This document shows, piece after piece, positions 19,930 to 27,685 of a stretch of 64,000 nt of DNA (the first letter of the stretch is position 1; every line of letters starts with the position of its first letter). The translations under genes and the position numbers were made by a program. Source of the stretch: Janthinobacterium sp. BJB426 (GTDB taxonomy: Bacteria; Pseudomonadota; Gammaproteobacteria; Burkholderiales; Burkholderiaceae_D); NCBI RefSeq assembly GCF_002735705.1, contig NZ_PDZL01000006.1, forward strand, positions 124,001 to 188,000. Direction: 5' to 3'. The notes beneath the pieces were generated by a model. It searched no databases and was not told the origin of the DNA. It worked only from the letters and a program-made list of their open reading frames with translations.

Positions 19930-20268
19930 CTACCCTGTCGGGGCGATGGTCTTGGCCAGGTCGCTGGGCGCCTTGCGCCGCCAGGCGGCCGTCAGGGCGG
20001 CGGCCAGCATGTCCAGTTCGGCATCCGCCAGGCGCACCGTGATGCCGGCCAGGCGTTCGCCCCACCACAGCTTCTCGCAGCCTGACGGCGTGATGACGGT
20101 GGCGATATGCGCCGCTTCCGCATCGAGCAGAACGTTGATGTGCTCGTCATCGGGCAGGGTGGCAAAGATCTTCCCGCCCACGCGGAAGGCCGGACGGTCG
20201 TGGTGTTCTTCCTCGGTGGCGTCGGGAAACGACAGTGCCAGATAGCGTAGTTCTTCCAGGTCGACCAT
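19930..20268 (-). CDS. MmcQ/YjbR family protein
   Basis: This 112-residue cytoplasmic protein belongs to the MmcQ/YjbR family (CyaY-like fold, proposed DNA-binding). Typical features are the start DLEELRYLALSFPDATEEEH, the segment AFRVGGKIFATLPDDEHINV, and WWGERLAGITVRLA. The function of the family is poorly defined. It converges on the tetR-type gene with no gap between the two stops. Confidence 0.85.
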   Translation of the reverse strand: MVDLEELRYLALSFPDATEEEHHDRPAFRVGGKIFATLPDDEHINVLLDAEAAHIATVITPSGCEKLWWGERLAGITVRLADAELDMLAAALTAAWRRKAPSDLAKTIAPTG

Positions 20269-20479
20269 TCCTCTTTCCCCCAGTTCGGACAGATAGCAGC
20301 GTGACTACATTTTGCCATGCTGTTTCGCCCCGTGGTGCAGCGGCATGCGAAAAGAAATGCGCACGATGCGACACTGTCGCGCGCGCTTGTGGCGCTTGCG
20401 CGACAGGTCCGGCTACCGCTCCAGGGGCAAAATGCCCGTCCAAGCAGGCCTGTTCAGCCTGTTTGCGTGTGATTGTCAT

Positions 20480-20539
20480 AAAAGTATCTTACATGACTAA
20501 AAGAAAAATACTTTTCTTCTAGGGAATTTAAGATAGAAT
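20480..20539 (+). promoter_or_regulatory. Promoter-like region with 8-bp inverted repeat
   Basis: AAAAGTAT (20480-20487) and ATACTTTT (20508-20515) form a perfect inverted repeat with a 20-base spacer. A -10-like TAGAAT lies at 20534-20539, so the right arm would sit at the -35 position. A regulator binding the repeat could control the PEP-CTERM gene. No good -35 hexamer is seen, which would fit activator or alternative-sigma control. Confidence 0.4.
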
Positions 20540-20605
20540 AGATTCAACGTTTCACCTGACCCGTCAACTGTCTGGTTTTGTCCCGGGAACCCGAACCCTT
20601 TCCAG

Positions 20606-20666
20606 GACGCTTGCAGTGCCGCCATGGCACGCCGCAAGTCCGCGCTGTTTTGCGGAAGCCACGTCC
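20606..20666 (+). ncRNA. Candidate structured 5' leader of the PEP-CTERM mRNA
   Basis: GGAC (20606-20609) can pair with GTCC (20638-20641), closing a long hairpin with CTTGC/GCAAG and GTGCC/GGCAC inside. Alternatively GGACG (20606-20610) pairs with CGTCC (20662-20666), enclosing that hairpin and a second one (CCGC 20640-20643 with GCGG 20652-20655) as a three-way junction. Two competing folds are typical of regulatory leaders. I do not recognise a known riboswitch class, and GC-rich DNA gives such pairings by chance. Confidence 0.3.
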
Positions 20667-20786
20667 CCGACCGCTCATCCTTGCAATTCTTGCGCTACGC
20701 CGACACGCCTCAATGCAGCGTGTATTCAGCTCAAGCGCCTTCACGCCTGTTGCGCCCGTTGAATACTTACTGACTGGATACTTATC

Positions 20787-21443
20787 ATGAAAAACTTGCC
20801 TAAATTCGCCCTGTCCCTGATCGTCGCTGGTGTGTTTTCCCACGCGAACGCCAGCACCATCACCGTGTCCACCGGCTATTCGAACGCCGGCGCGCAAGCT
20901 TCCGCCGCCGCTTACCAGTCCGTGGTGAATGCCGCCGTGGCCACGCCGGGCGCCGGCTATGGCACGACAACGATCGCCAGCTACAACAACTTCACGAATA
21001 GCAGCCTGTTTGGCGCCGGCAGCAACGTTGCCTTCAAGTCGGTGATCAATTTTGGCGTCAGCGCAGCCGATGCGGGTGCCTGGAGCTTCCGCAGCGGCGT
21101 CGATTTCGGCAAGGGCGGCGCCCTGTTCCTCGACGGCGTTGCGCTGGATTTCAAGAGCAGCGACTTGTGGTGGGCTGGCAATTACAATAGCAGCAGCCAG
21201 TTCCTCGGCGGTTCGGGTACCTTGTCGGCCGGCAACCACACCTTGAGCATCTTTGGCCTGGAAAACTGCTGCGATGGCGGCCAGCAAGTCCAGTTCAAGG
21301 CGGGCAACAACAATTTCGCCAGCTTTTCCAGCACCGATGGCCTGGTGTCGGCCGTGCCGGAACCAAGCACTTATGCCATGCTGCTGATCGGCCTGGGCTT
21401 GCTGGGCTTCACGGCGCGCCGCAAGCAAGATGACAAGTTCTAA
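20787..21443 (+). CDS. PEP-CTERM sorting domain protein (CCxG type)
   Basis: This 218-residue secreted protein has a signal peptide (MKNLPKFALSLIVAGVFSHANA) and a C-terminal PEP-CTERM signal: VPEPSTYAMLLIGLGLLGF followed by the basic ARRKQDDKF tail. It should be cleaved and anchored or released by an exosortase, often with exopolysaccharide in biofilm formers. The middle is rich in Gly, Ser, Ala and Asn, and a CCDGG motif near residue 155 fits the CCxG group of PEP-CTERM proteins. Exosortase is not in the window. The ATG at 20787 has only a weak ribosome site. Confidence 0.9.
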   Translation: MKNLPKFALSLIVAGVFSHANASTITVSTGYSNAGAQASAAAYQSVVNAAVATPGAGYGTTTIASYNNFTNSSLFGAGSNVAFKSVINFGVSAADAGAWSFRSGVDFGKGGALFLDGVALDFKSSDLWWAGNYNSSSQFLGGSGTLSAGNHTLSIFGLENCCDGGQQVQFKAGNNNFASFSSTDGLVSAVPEPSTYAMLLIGLGLLGFTARRKQDDKF

Positions 21444-21490
21444 GCGCAAGTCTTAAGTAGCACTCTTCTGCGCGCCTCGCGGCGCACGTA

Positions 21491-21529
21491 AAAAAGCCCG
21501 CCTGTCTGCTAGGACACGGCGGGCTTTTT
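21491..21529. terminator. Bidirectional terminator between convergent genes
   Basis: AAAAAGCCCGCC (21491-21502) pairs with GGCGGGCTTTTT (21518-21529), and TGTC/GACA inside the loop can extend the stem. With As on one side and Ts on the other it works in both directions, ending the PEP-CTERM gene on the plus strand and the FHA gene on the minus strand. Confidence 0.92.
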
Positions 21530-21539
21530 GCATGGCGGC

Positions 21540-22520
21540 TTAATCGCCGCTGTCTTCGTCTTCGTCGGCGCCCTTGGCCGCCTGGCCGCGCTCGGCGTCG
21601 ACGGCGCGCTGCAGGCTGGCCGCATCGCGGAAGAAGGCGTCCGTCGTGTGATTCGGGCTCAGGCGTAAGGCTGGCGGATAGATCACGGACATGTAGGGCT
21701 CGTCGGCCAGGCGGCCGCTGGCCTGCAGGTTGCTCAGCAGGATCAGGGTCGAGCCAAGGATGGCCAGCACGATGGCGACGAGGCCGAAGCGGCGCGGATG
21801 CTGCGGCTTGATCGTGCACAAATGGTAGTAGATCATGACGCATACAATGACGATGAACATATGCCGTCCGTAGCGCGTCAGCACTTCCAGCGACAGCGCA
21901 TACGCCGCCACGTTGCTGCCCAATTCCCACACTTCCATGGCCAGCAAGCCGCAGCCGATGATGAACAGGTGGCGACCGAAGCGCGCCACATGGCCAAACA
22001 GGCGGTTTGCCACGGCCCAGATCGACGCCCACACGAGGCCACCGGCCAGCGCGTAGGCGATGATCATCAGGTAGGAAATGGGTTCGAAGGCGTCCGCATC
22101 ACTGAGCCAGTTGCTGAAGGCGGCCGAGGCGCCGATCATGGTCAGGCCGGCAACGGCGGGGCGCAAGCCTTCCCAGTCGTGCCTGGTCGTGTCGCCCAGT
22201 TCGGGCGCCACCGGTTGGTCGCTGGCGCGCACGCGCAGGCGCGTGTGGCCCAGGCGCACGATGCTGTTGCCGCTCATGGCCACTTGCAGTTGCCGCTGTC
22301 CCCGGTGGATCACGCCATTCTGGCTGCCCAGGTCGCGCAGCAGCAGGCCGCCCGCGCCGTCGTCCTCGACAATGGCGTGCGCGGCGGCCGTATGCGCGTC
22401 GTCGAGGATGAAGTCGTTGTCGTAGCCACGTCCGATGCGGATCGGCAGGGACTCGATCCGCTGGCGTTGCCGCACCTCGCCATTCTCGGCGAGGATTTCG
22501 ATGAAGTATGGTGCTTTCAT
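21540..22520 (-). CDS. FHA domain protein with membrane region
   Basis: This 326-residue protein has an N-terminal forkhead-associated domain (residues about 8-100: IRIGRG at 27-32, GSQNG at 65-69) and then five or six hydrophobic helices between about 120 and 275, ending in an acidic tail. FHA domains read phosphothreonine, so it may link phosphorylation to the membrane. The usual Ser three residues before the conserved His (SxxH) is Ala here (TAAAH, His48), so classical phosphopeptide binding is uncertain. Its start overlaps the stop of the upstream protease gene by four bases, so the two are one operon. Confidence 0.85.
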   Translation of the reverse strand: MKAPYFIEILAENGEVRQRQRIESLPIRIGRGYDNDFILDDAHTAAAHAIVEDDGAGGLLLRDLGSQNGVIHRGQRQLQVAMSGNSIVRLGHTRLRVRASDQPVAPELGDTTRHDWEGLRPAVAGLTMIGASAAFSNWLSDADAFEPISYLMIIAYALAGGLVWASIWAVANRLFGHVARFGRHLFIIGCGLLAMEVWELGSNVAAYALSLEVLTRYGRHMFIVIVCVMIYYHLCTIKPQHPRRFGLVAIVLAILGSTLILLSNLQASGRLADEPYMSVIYPPALRLSPNHTTDAFFRDAASLQRAVDAERGQAAKGADEDEDSGD

Positions 22521-23920
22521 GGCTTGCGGCTGCTGGTGGTGGAGGGCGCGCGCGACAGCGCTTCGAGGAAGGTGCGCGTGACGCGCATGCCGTTGGCGTA
22601 CGACACGCCGCGCGCGTCGATGCGGCTTTGCAGGCTCATGAGTGGCTCATCGGTGCTGGCGGCCAGCAGGGCAAAGTCGTACAGTCCCGTAAACTTACGG
22701 TAGGCGCGCACGCACAGGATGGCGCGCAGGGGCAGGGTGGTGTTCTTGACGAACTGTTCGGTGCATTGCGGGCCGGTCAGATTCACGCTCTTGTAGCTGC
22801 CGAAACTTTCATTCTTGAACGAAGCGCTGGCCAGCTCGGAAAAGCGCAGCGGGCCCAGTTCGCTGCTGCGCAAAAATTCGTGGCGCATCGACACTTGCCC
22901 CGTCTGCAGGGCGCCGGAGATGAAGATGGCCGATTCCATGGCGCAACTGGTGTTGTCGAGCATGTAGGGTTTGTCGGACTTGACGTTGGAGCGGCCCCAG
23001 CAGCGCATCTGGTCGGACTCGCGCACGGGCACGCGATACGGGCCCATGGCTTTCAGGCTCAAGGGCGTATCGAGCAGGCGCGCCAGCATGACTTCCTGGT
23101 GCGCCAGCAGTTGCGCCGTCACCAGCGGCTTGAAGTCCTTCGGCGGCTTGCCTTGCTGCGCCACCTTGGCCAGCAATTGCTGCGCATAGCGGGCGGGCAC
23201 GAGAAAACTGACGAGTTCGCCGTCGAGGCGTTTCGACACGTTCACACCGGCGACGTCGCCATTCGCGGTGACGCTGGGGCCGCCGCTCATGCCGGAATTG
23301 ATCGGTCCCGTAAACATCAGCTGGTCGTAGAAGCTGCGCGTGACGACGCCGTTGTACGAGCCTTCCGAAATAGCGAAGCCCAGGTCCAGCGGATTGCCCA
23401 TCGAATACAGGTACTGGCCCTGGGTCAGCGGCGCCAGCGGCTCCGGCATCTTGAAGAAACCCGTGCCGTGGCGGTTCACGCGCAATACCGCCAGGTCGTG
23501 CAGCACGTCGACGGCCAGCAATTCCACATTGCCGCGCTGGCCGCTCGTGTCGACCCACTCGCCCACATAGGTATCGGGGTCGAGGGCGAATTGCGACACG
23601 ACGTGATAGTTGCTGACCACCAAGTCGCCCGTGCCGATCAAAAAGCCCGAGCCGACGGACGATTGCGTGCGGCCGTTCTTCAGCAGCACGCGCACTTGCA
23701 GGATGTCGGCGCGCGCGGCCGTGTACAGCTTTTGCGCGGCCGATGAGGGCGGCGGCAGGGCCGCATGTTCGGTGGCGGCGGGCGCGGCGGTGGCCGGCGG
23801 CGGCTTGATGGGGGGAGTCGATGCGGTGGGGAGCGCGGCTGGCGCAGGCGCCTGCGCCGCGTGTGCGCCTGCGCCAGCGCACAGGCTGGCCAGCAAGCAG
23901 GCGTAGTTAGATAATTTCAT
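22517..23920 (-). CDS. Exported trypsin-like (HtrA-type) serine protease
   Basis: This 467-residue protein begins with a signal peptide (cleavage about AHA-AQA, residues 18-23), followed by a Pro/Ala-rich linker to about residue 60. The chymotrypsin-fold domain carries a full triad: His106 (VVSNYHVV), Asp142 (HDLAVLRV) and Ser212 (GMSGGPSV). No PDZ domain is evident; the C-terminal 200 residues are unrecognised, with four or more cysteines. It probably acts in the periplasm. It is the first gene of an operon with the FHA membrane protein, whose start overlaps its stop (ATGA), suggesting a joint signalling or quality-control role. Confidence 0.88.
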   Translation of the reverse strand: MKLSNYACLLASLCAGAGAHAAQAPAPAALPTASTPPIKPPPATAAPAATEHAALPPPSSAAQKLYTAARADILQVRVLLKNGRTQSSVGSGFLIGTGDLVVSNYHVVSQFALDPDTYVGEWVDTSGQRGNVELLAVDVLHDLAVLRVNRHGTGFFKMPEPLAPLTQGQYLYSMGNPLDLGFAISEGSYNGVVTRSFYDQLMFTGPINSGMSGGPSVTANGDVAGVNVSKRLDGELVSFLVPARYAQQLLAKVAQQGKPPKDFKPLVTAQLLAHQEVMLARLLDTPLSLKAMGPYRVPVRESDQMRCWGRSNVKSDKPYMLDNTSCAMESAIFISGALQTGQVSMRHEFLRSSELGPLRFSELASASFKNESFGSYKSVNLTGPQCTEQFVKNTTLPLRAILCVRAYRKFTGLYDFALLAASTDEPLMSLQSRIDARGVSYANGMRVTRTFLEALSRAPSTTSSRKP

Positions 23921-23991
23921 GCATCCTTTGTGCGTGAGCAGGAGCGAGGCCGGCGCCCGGGTGACGCGCCGCTGCGCGCCGGCCCGGGGGA

Positions 23992-24657
23992 CTACAGGGC
24001 GCCGTCTTCCAGCGCCGGTGCCGTTTCCGGCGTCATCATGTGGCCGAGCTTGCTTTGCTTGGTATTCAGGTAATGCTGATTGAAGGCGTTGCGGTTGACC
24101 AGCAGCGGCACCCGTTCGGCCACCGTGATGCCCAGCGCTTCCATGGCGGCGATCTTGCGCGGGTTGTTCGTCATCAAACGCAGGCTATTAATGCCGAACT
24201 GTGCAAACATGGGCTTGCACAAGGTGTAGTTGCGCGCGTCGGCCTTGAAACCCAGCTGCTCATTTGCCTGTACCGTGTCGGCGCCCGCTTCCTGCAGGCG
24301 GTAGGCGCGGATCTTGTTGATCAGGCCGATGCCGCGTCCTTCCTGGCGCAGGTACAGCAAGATGCCGCGACCTTCCTCGGCGATGCGTTTCAAGGCGCCT
24401 TCAAGCTGCGCGCCGCAGTCGCAGCGCTGCGAAAACAGCACGTCGCCCGTCAGGCACTCGGAATGCACGCGCGCCAGCACCGGTTCGCCGTTGCCGATAT
24501 CGCCCAGCACCATGGCCAGGTGTTCCTTGCCCGTGGCGTGTTCGACAAAGGCGTGCAGGGTGAACTGGGCCCACGGCGTCGGCAGTGCGCAGGAAGTCGT
24601 GTAATCCAATTCGCCTGTCGCCAGGAGGTCTGCGCCGCTTTGCATGGTTGTGCTCAT
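23992..24657 (-). CDS. ribA: GTP cyclohydrolase II
   Basis: This 221-residue zinc enzyme catalyses the first step of riboflavin synthesis, opening GTP to the diaminopyrimidine. The zinc cysteines are in [17 protein letters not shown], and [20 protein letters not shown] is the GTP-binding segment. The frame is open upstream, but [12 protein letters not shown] at 24657 is the natural beginning. A second ATG four codons later is possible. A hairpin terminator precedes it on the same strand, so it likely has its own promoter in the AT-rich stretch just upstream. Confidence 0.96.
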   Translation of the reverse strand: MSTTMQSGADLLATGELDYTTSCALPTPWAQFTLHAFVEHATGKEHLAMVLGDIGNGEPVLARVHSECLTGDVLFSQRCDCGAQLEGALKRIAEEGRGILLYLRQEGRGIGLINKIRAYRLQEAGADTVQANEQLGFKADARNYTLCKPMFAQFGINSLRLMTNNPRKIAAMEALGITVAERVPLLVNRNAFNQHYLNTKQSKLGHMMTPETAPALEDGAL

Positions 24658-24670
24658 ATAAGTAATTATC

Positions 24671-24714
24671 AAAAATAAAAGGCGCGTGACACCACTCCGG
24701 TGCCGGCGCGCCTT
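24671..24714 (-). terminator. Rho-independent terminator after phoX, upstream of ribA
   Basis: On the minus strand AAGGCGCG (24714-24707) pairs with CGCGCCTT (24686-24679), with CACC/GGTG pairing inside, followed by TTTTATTTTT. It ends the PhoX transcript 150 bases after its stop. It lies only about 14 bases upstream of the ribA start, so an attenuator role cannot be excluded. Confidence 0.8.
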
Positions 24715-24865
24715 GCCATCATACCAAAAAGCAGGGAAACGTTTTCCCTGGCTGCCATTCGGTCGTTGCAATGTCTGGTGATAAGCCTTACTTAGGGGCA
24801 CTTCCTTCTTTTACAAGGTGAATTGCCGGCTTTGCCTGGCGGCGGCTGCCGCCAGGCACGGTGCA

Positions 24866-27109
24866 TCAGCTGCCGATGCGTCCGCCGTCGTTCTTGGTGA
24901 TCACGATGGTGGCCGAGCGGGGACGCTTGCCGGCGCCATAACCGGCGTTGGCCGGCCACTGGCTCGTGTATTTGGACGGATCGCCGATATTCGCCAGCTT
25001 GGTATTTTCGCCCGGATGCTGGATGTTGATGAACATGGTCTTGCCATCGGGCGTTTCGCTGATGCCCGTGATTTCCGAACCGACCGGCCCCACCAGGAAG
25101 CGCTTGAGCGTGTCGGCCGTAGGTTTCTTGCCGATGAAGGTGTCGACGGCCAGGTTGCCGCCGGCCGCCGTCGCGTAGTTCAGGGTCGACTTGGCGCCAT
25201 CGCCGACCTTGCCGGGGATGGCCGCCAGCATCATGCAGTTGGTGACATCCGTGTACGCGCCATCGTCCGTCTGGATCCAGCAGATGCCCGTGTAGGGGCT
25301 GAAGGCGAGGCCGTCGGGGCTGGAGAAATCCTGCTCGGCCGTCAGGTTCGACAGGTTGATCTTGCTGGCGTCGGCGCCGCTCTCGGCGCCAAACAGGTAG
25401 ACATCCCAGGTAAAGCTGGTGGCCGCGGCCGCGCCCGTGCCTTCCTTGAAGCGGATGATATGGCCGTTCGGATTGCCGTTTTGCGCCGTCGTGCCCTTCA
25501 TGTCCGTGTAGGCGCGCGGGTTGGCGCTGTCCGGCGCCAGTTGCGACGAGCCGCTCGGATTGACGGTGCGGTTCGAATTGTTGGTCAGCGTGTAGTAGAT
25601 CTCGCCATTCGCCGGATTGACCGAGCACCATTCCGGGCGGTCCATTTTTGTTGCGCCCACGGCGTCGGCCGCCAGGCGGGCATTCACCAGCACGTCGGCC
25701 AGGTCGGCGAACTTGTAGGCGCTGTACGCCTGGATCAGCGCGTTCGACATGGCCAGCTCGATCCACTGGCCCGTGCCGTCGGCGGCCAGCTTGGCCACGT
25801 ACAGCTTGCCCGAATCGAGGTATTTGTCGCCGGTGGCGATACGGTCGGCCGGATTGGCGTCCGCGGCGGCCCAGACGGCGGTCGTGACGAATTTGTAGAT
25901 GTACTCGTTGCGCGAATCGTCGCCCATGTACACGGCCAGTTGCTGGCCCACGGCCGGCACGCTGAAGGCGGCGCTTTCGTGCGCGTAGCGGCCCAGCGCC
26001 GTGCGCTTGCGGATGGCCTTGGTCTTGTCGTACGGGTCCATCTCGACGATGTAGCCCATGCCATTCAATTCATTGCGGTAATCGTCGCTGCCATTGGCGG
26101 ATGCGCCGATCTTGCTCAGGTTCCAGCGCGCGTATTTGTCGTCGCTGCCGCCCGTTTCCCAGCCGTGGCGCGAGGCGCCGCCCTGGCTGCGGCCATAGCG
26201 GTTCAGCGAAGCGACGGATTTGTCGCCGCGCGCCGCATTGTCGGTGGCCGAGCGGGTGAAGTAACCGGCCCAGTTTTCTTCGCCGGACAGGTAGCTGCCC
26301 CATGGCGACTTGCCCGTGCCGCAATTGTTGATGGTGCCGCGCGTCTTGGTGCCGGTCGGCGAATACTTGGTCACGACGAGGGCGTTGCCGCGCACGGGGC
26401 CGGCAAGCTCGATGTCCGTCAGCGGCGTGACGCGGCGGTTGAAAGCGGAATCGTTGACGGTGGCCCAGGCGCTGCCCGTCTTTTTGACTTCCACCACGCT
26501 CAGGCCGTGGACGGCCACTTCCTTGTCGACTTCGGCGGCGGGGCGCGGCAGCGAGGTGGTGCCGCCATTCACGTGCAGGAAGTGCGAGGACAGTGTTTCG
26601 TCCGTGGTCGCTTCGTGGTTCATCGCCAGCAAGCCCCGTTCGGCGCCGGACGCCAGCGGCGCACCGGCGGCGGACAGGCCGTAGTATTCCATGCCGTCGT
26701 GGTGGTCGCCGGCGCGGTTGTCGAAATCGGTATCGCTGCCGTCATTCTTGTACGCTGGCGTGGCCGCGCGCAGCGAGTCGCCCAGCGCATACAGGGCCGT
26801 GGCCGTGTAGCCTGCCGGCACCGACACGACGTCGGCCAGGCTTTTCGGCACGGCCGTGAAGGCCAGCAGTTTTTCGGGCGTCGGTGTCGGCGTCGGCGTG
26901 ACGGCGATGGCGTCGCTGCCGCCACCGCAAGCGGACAGGCCCATCGAACCCATGACGGCGGTAGCGGCCGTGACGGCGCTGCCGCGCAGCCAGTTGCGGC
27001 GGCTCAGGCGGGCGCTCAGGATGCTGTTGAAATGGTTGTCGTGGGACGCGTTGCTGTCAATGTCGTTCAGATCGGTGGCGCGGATGGCCAGATCGTTGGG
27101 CTTGTTCAT
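24866..27109 (-). CDS. phoX: PhoX family alkaline phosphatase (Tat-exported)
   Basis: This 747-residue phosphatase releases phosphate from phosphoesters outside the cytoplasm; PhoX enzymes use Fe and Ca. A Tat signal is visible at residues about 36-60 (SRRNWLRGSAVTAATAVMG) with a following SACGGG, which may make it a lipoprotein. Family motifs are NHEATTDE, NNCGTGKSPWGSYLSGEEN with the iron-bridging Cys, and SRHGWE. Length is near the family's usual 650-700 plus a Thr-Pro linker (TPTPTPTPE). A Pho box 70 bases upstream of the start and a terminator downstream show that it is a single, phosphate-regulated gene. Confidence 0.94.
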   Translation of the reverse strand: MNKPNDLAIRATDLNDIDSNASHDNHFNSILSARLSRRNWLRGSAVTAATAVMGSMGLSACGGGSDAIAVTPTPTPTPEKLLAFTAVPKSLADVVSVPAGYTATALYALGDSLRAATPAYKNDGSDTDFDNRAGDHHDGMEYYGLSAAGAPLASGAERGLLAMNHEATTDETLSSHFLHVNGGTTSLPRPAAEVDKEVAVHGLSVVEVKKTGSAWATVNDSAFNRRVTPLTDIELAGPVRGNALVVTKYSPTGTKTRGTINNCGTGKSPWGSYLSGEENWAGYFTRSATDNAARGDKSVASLNRYGRSQGGASRHGWETGGSDDKYARWNLSKIGASANGSDDYRNELNGMGYIVEMDPYDKTKAIRKRTALGRYAHESAAFSVPAVGQQLAVYMGDDSRNEYIYKFVTTAVWAAADANPADRIATGDKYLDSGKLYVAKLAADGTGQWIELAMSNALIQAYSAYKFADLADVLVNARLAADAVGATKMDRPEWCSVNPANGEIYYTLTNNSNRTVNPSGSSQLAPDSANPRAYTDMKGTTAQNGNPNGHIIRFKEGTGAAAATSFTWDVYLFGAESGADASKINLSNLTAEQDFSSPDGLAFSPYTGICWIQTDDGAYTDVTNCMMLAAIPGKVGDGAKSTLNYATAAGGNLAVDTFIGKKPTADTLKRFLVGPVGSEITGISETPDGKTMFINIQHPGENTKLANIGDPSKYTSQWPANAGYGAGKRPRSATIVITKNDGGRIGS

Positions 27110-27178
27110 GGGCTGCGATGTCCTGTGGTTGCGTGATTAAATGGCAACCGCATGATAGTCAGTGTATGTGACCGCGCC

Positions 27179-27207
27179 ATGTCAGCTTGATGACAAAACG
27201 GTGACAG
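27179..27207 (-). promoter_or_regulatory. Pho box (PhoB binding site) of phoX
   Basis: Read on the minus strand, three heptamers repeat every 11 bases: CTGTCAC (27207-27201), TTGTCAT (27196-27190) and CTGACAT (27185-27179), each close to the PhoB consensus CTGTCAT with four-base spacers. A -10-like TACACT lies 12 bases further on. PhoB activates genes in phosphate starvation from such tandem sites, which fits the phosphatase gene that follows. Confidence 0.85.
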
Positions 27208-27269
27208 GCTGCCGGCCGGCCGGGCGGACCGCGTCCGTGACGGGCCCGTCCGGTCAGGCAGCCTTGGTC

Positions 27270-27656
27270 TTACCTGGCCTGGCGAAAACCGCGCTCCACC
27301 AGCAACAGCATGCCGCCGAAGATGGACAGGTTCTTCAGGAAGTTCGTCAACTGGTCCTGGAAGTGGGCCGCATCGGCGCTCCAGAAGGCGTGGAAGATGA
27401 GCGTCGTCGGGATCAGGAACAGCGCCAGGGCCAGCGCCGCCCAGCGCGCCTGCCAGCCCGTGATCAAGAGCAAGCCGCCGCCCACTTCCAGGACGATCAC
27501 GCCCACCAGCAAGATATTGGCGATCGGCAAGCCCTGGCTGGCCATGTAACCGGCCACACCGGCAAAGCCGCCGATTTTCAGCAAGCCCGAGACAAAGAAC
27601 AGCACGCCAAGGGCGGCACGGCCGAGGGGCAGCAGGATATCCGTATTATTTTTCAT
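27270..27656 (-). CDS. DoxX family membrane protein
   Basis: This 128-residue protein has four hydrophobic helices and the DoxX features PLGRAALGVLFFVSGLLKIGGF and LEVGGGLLLITGWQARWAAL. DoxX/DoxD relatives are linked to redox or sulfur metabolism, but this short form has no assigned activity. It lies 29 bases downstream of the pirin gene on the same strand, and the two are commonly paired; both probably answer to the divergent LysR regulator. Confidence 0.88.
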   Translation of the reverse strand: MKNNTDILLPLGRAALGVLFFVSGLLKIGGFAGVAGYMASQGLPIANILLVGVIVLEVGGGLLLITGWQARWAALALALFLIPTTLIFHAFWSADAAHFQDQLTNFLKNLSIFGGMLLLVERGFRQAR

Positions 27657-27685
27657 GTTTGTTTCCTTTTCTTTATTTTTATCAA

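Larger units (their letters stand above)
20269..20786. other. 518-base gene-free region upstream of the PEP-CTERM gene
   Basis: No convincing gene lies here; the open frames are short and lack ribosome sites. It holds a GC-rich hairpin (CTGTCGCGC at 20374-20382 with GCGCGACAG at 20398-20406), an AT-rich promoter-like stretch (20470-20545) with an inverted repeat, and a leader of about 240 bases with several possible helices (20606-20666). The likely job is control of the downstream surface-protein gene. Confidence 0.6.

Noticed and set aside
20374..20406. GC-rich hairpin as a terminator or small RNA
   Set aside because: The stem is perfect but there is no T-run and no gene ending nearby; kept only as a remark on the gene-free region.
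20578..20790. 70-codon frame in the PEP-CTERM leader
   Set aside because: Starts with TTG, no ribosome site, Arg/Pro-rich composition; better explained as untranslated leader.
22508..23746. 412-codon plus-strand frame opposite the serine protease
   Set aside because: The minus-strand protease has a signal peptide and full catalytic triad; the plus frame has neither motif nor start signals.
23948..23984. GC hairpin between ribA and the protease gene
   Set aside because: Perfect 9-bp arms, but no T-tract on either strand; GC-rich spacers often pair like this.
24818..27136. 772-codon plus-strand frame opposite phoX
   Set aside because: It mirrors the phosphatase gene and has low-complexity Arg/Ala/Gly/Val sequence without domains.
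27207..27263. Large hairpin (GGCTGCC/GGCAGCC) after doxX
   Set aside because: Strong pairing but no T-run on the doxX strand; it may help end transcription, but evidence is too thin for a terminator call.
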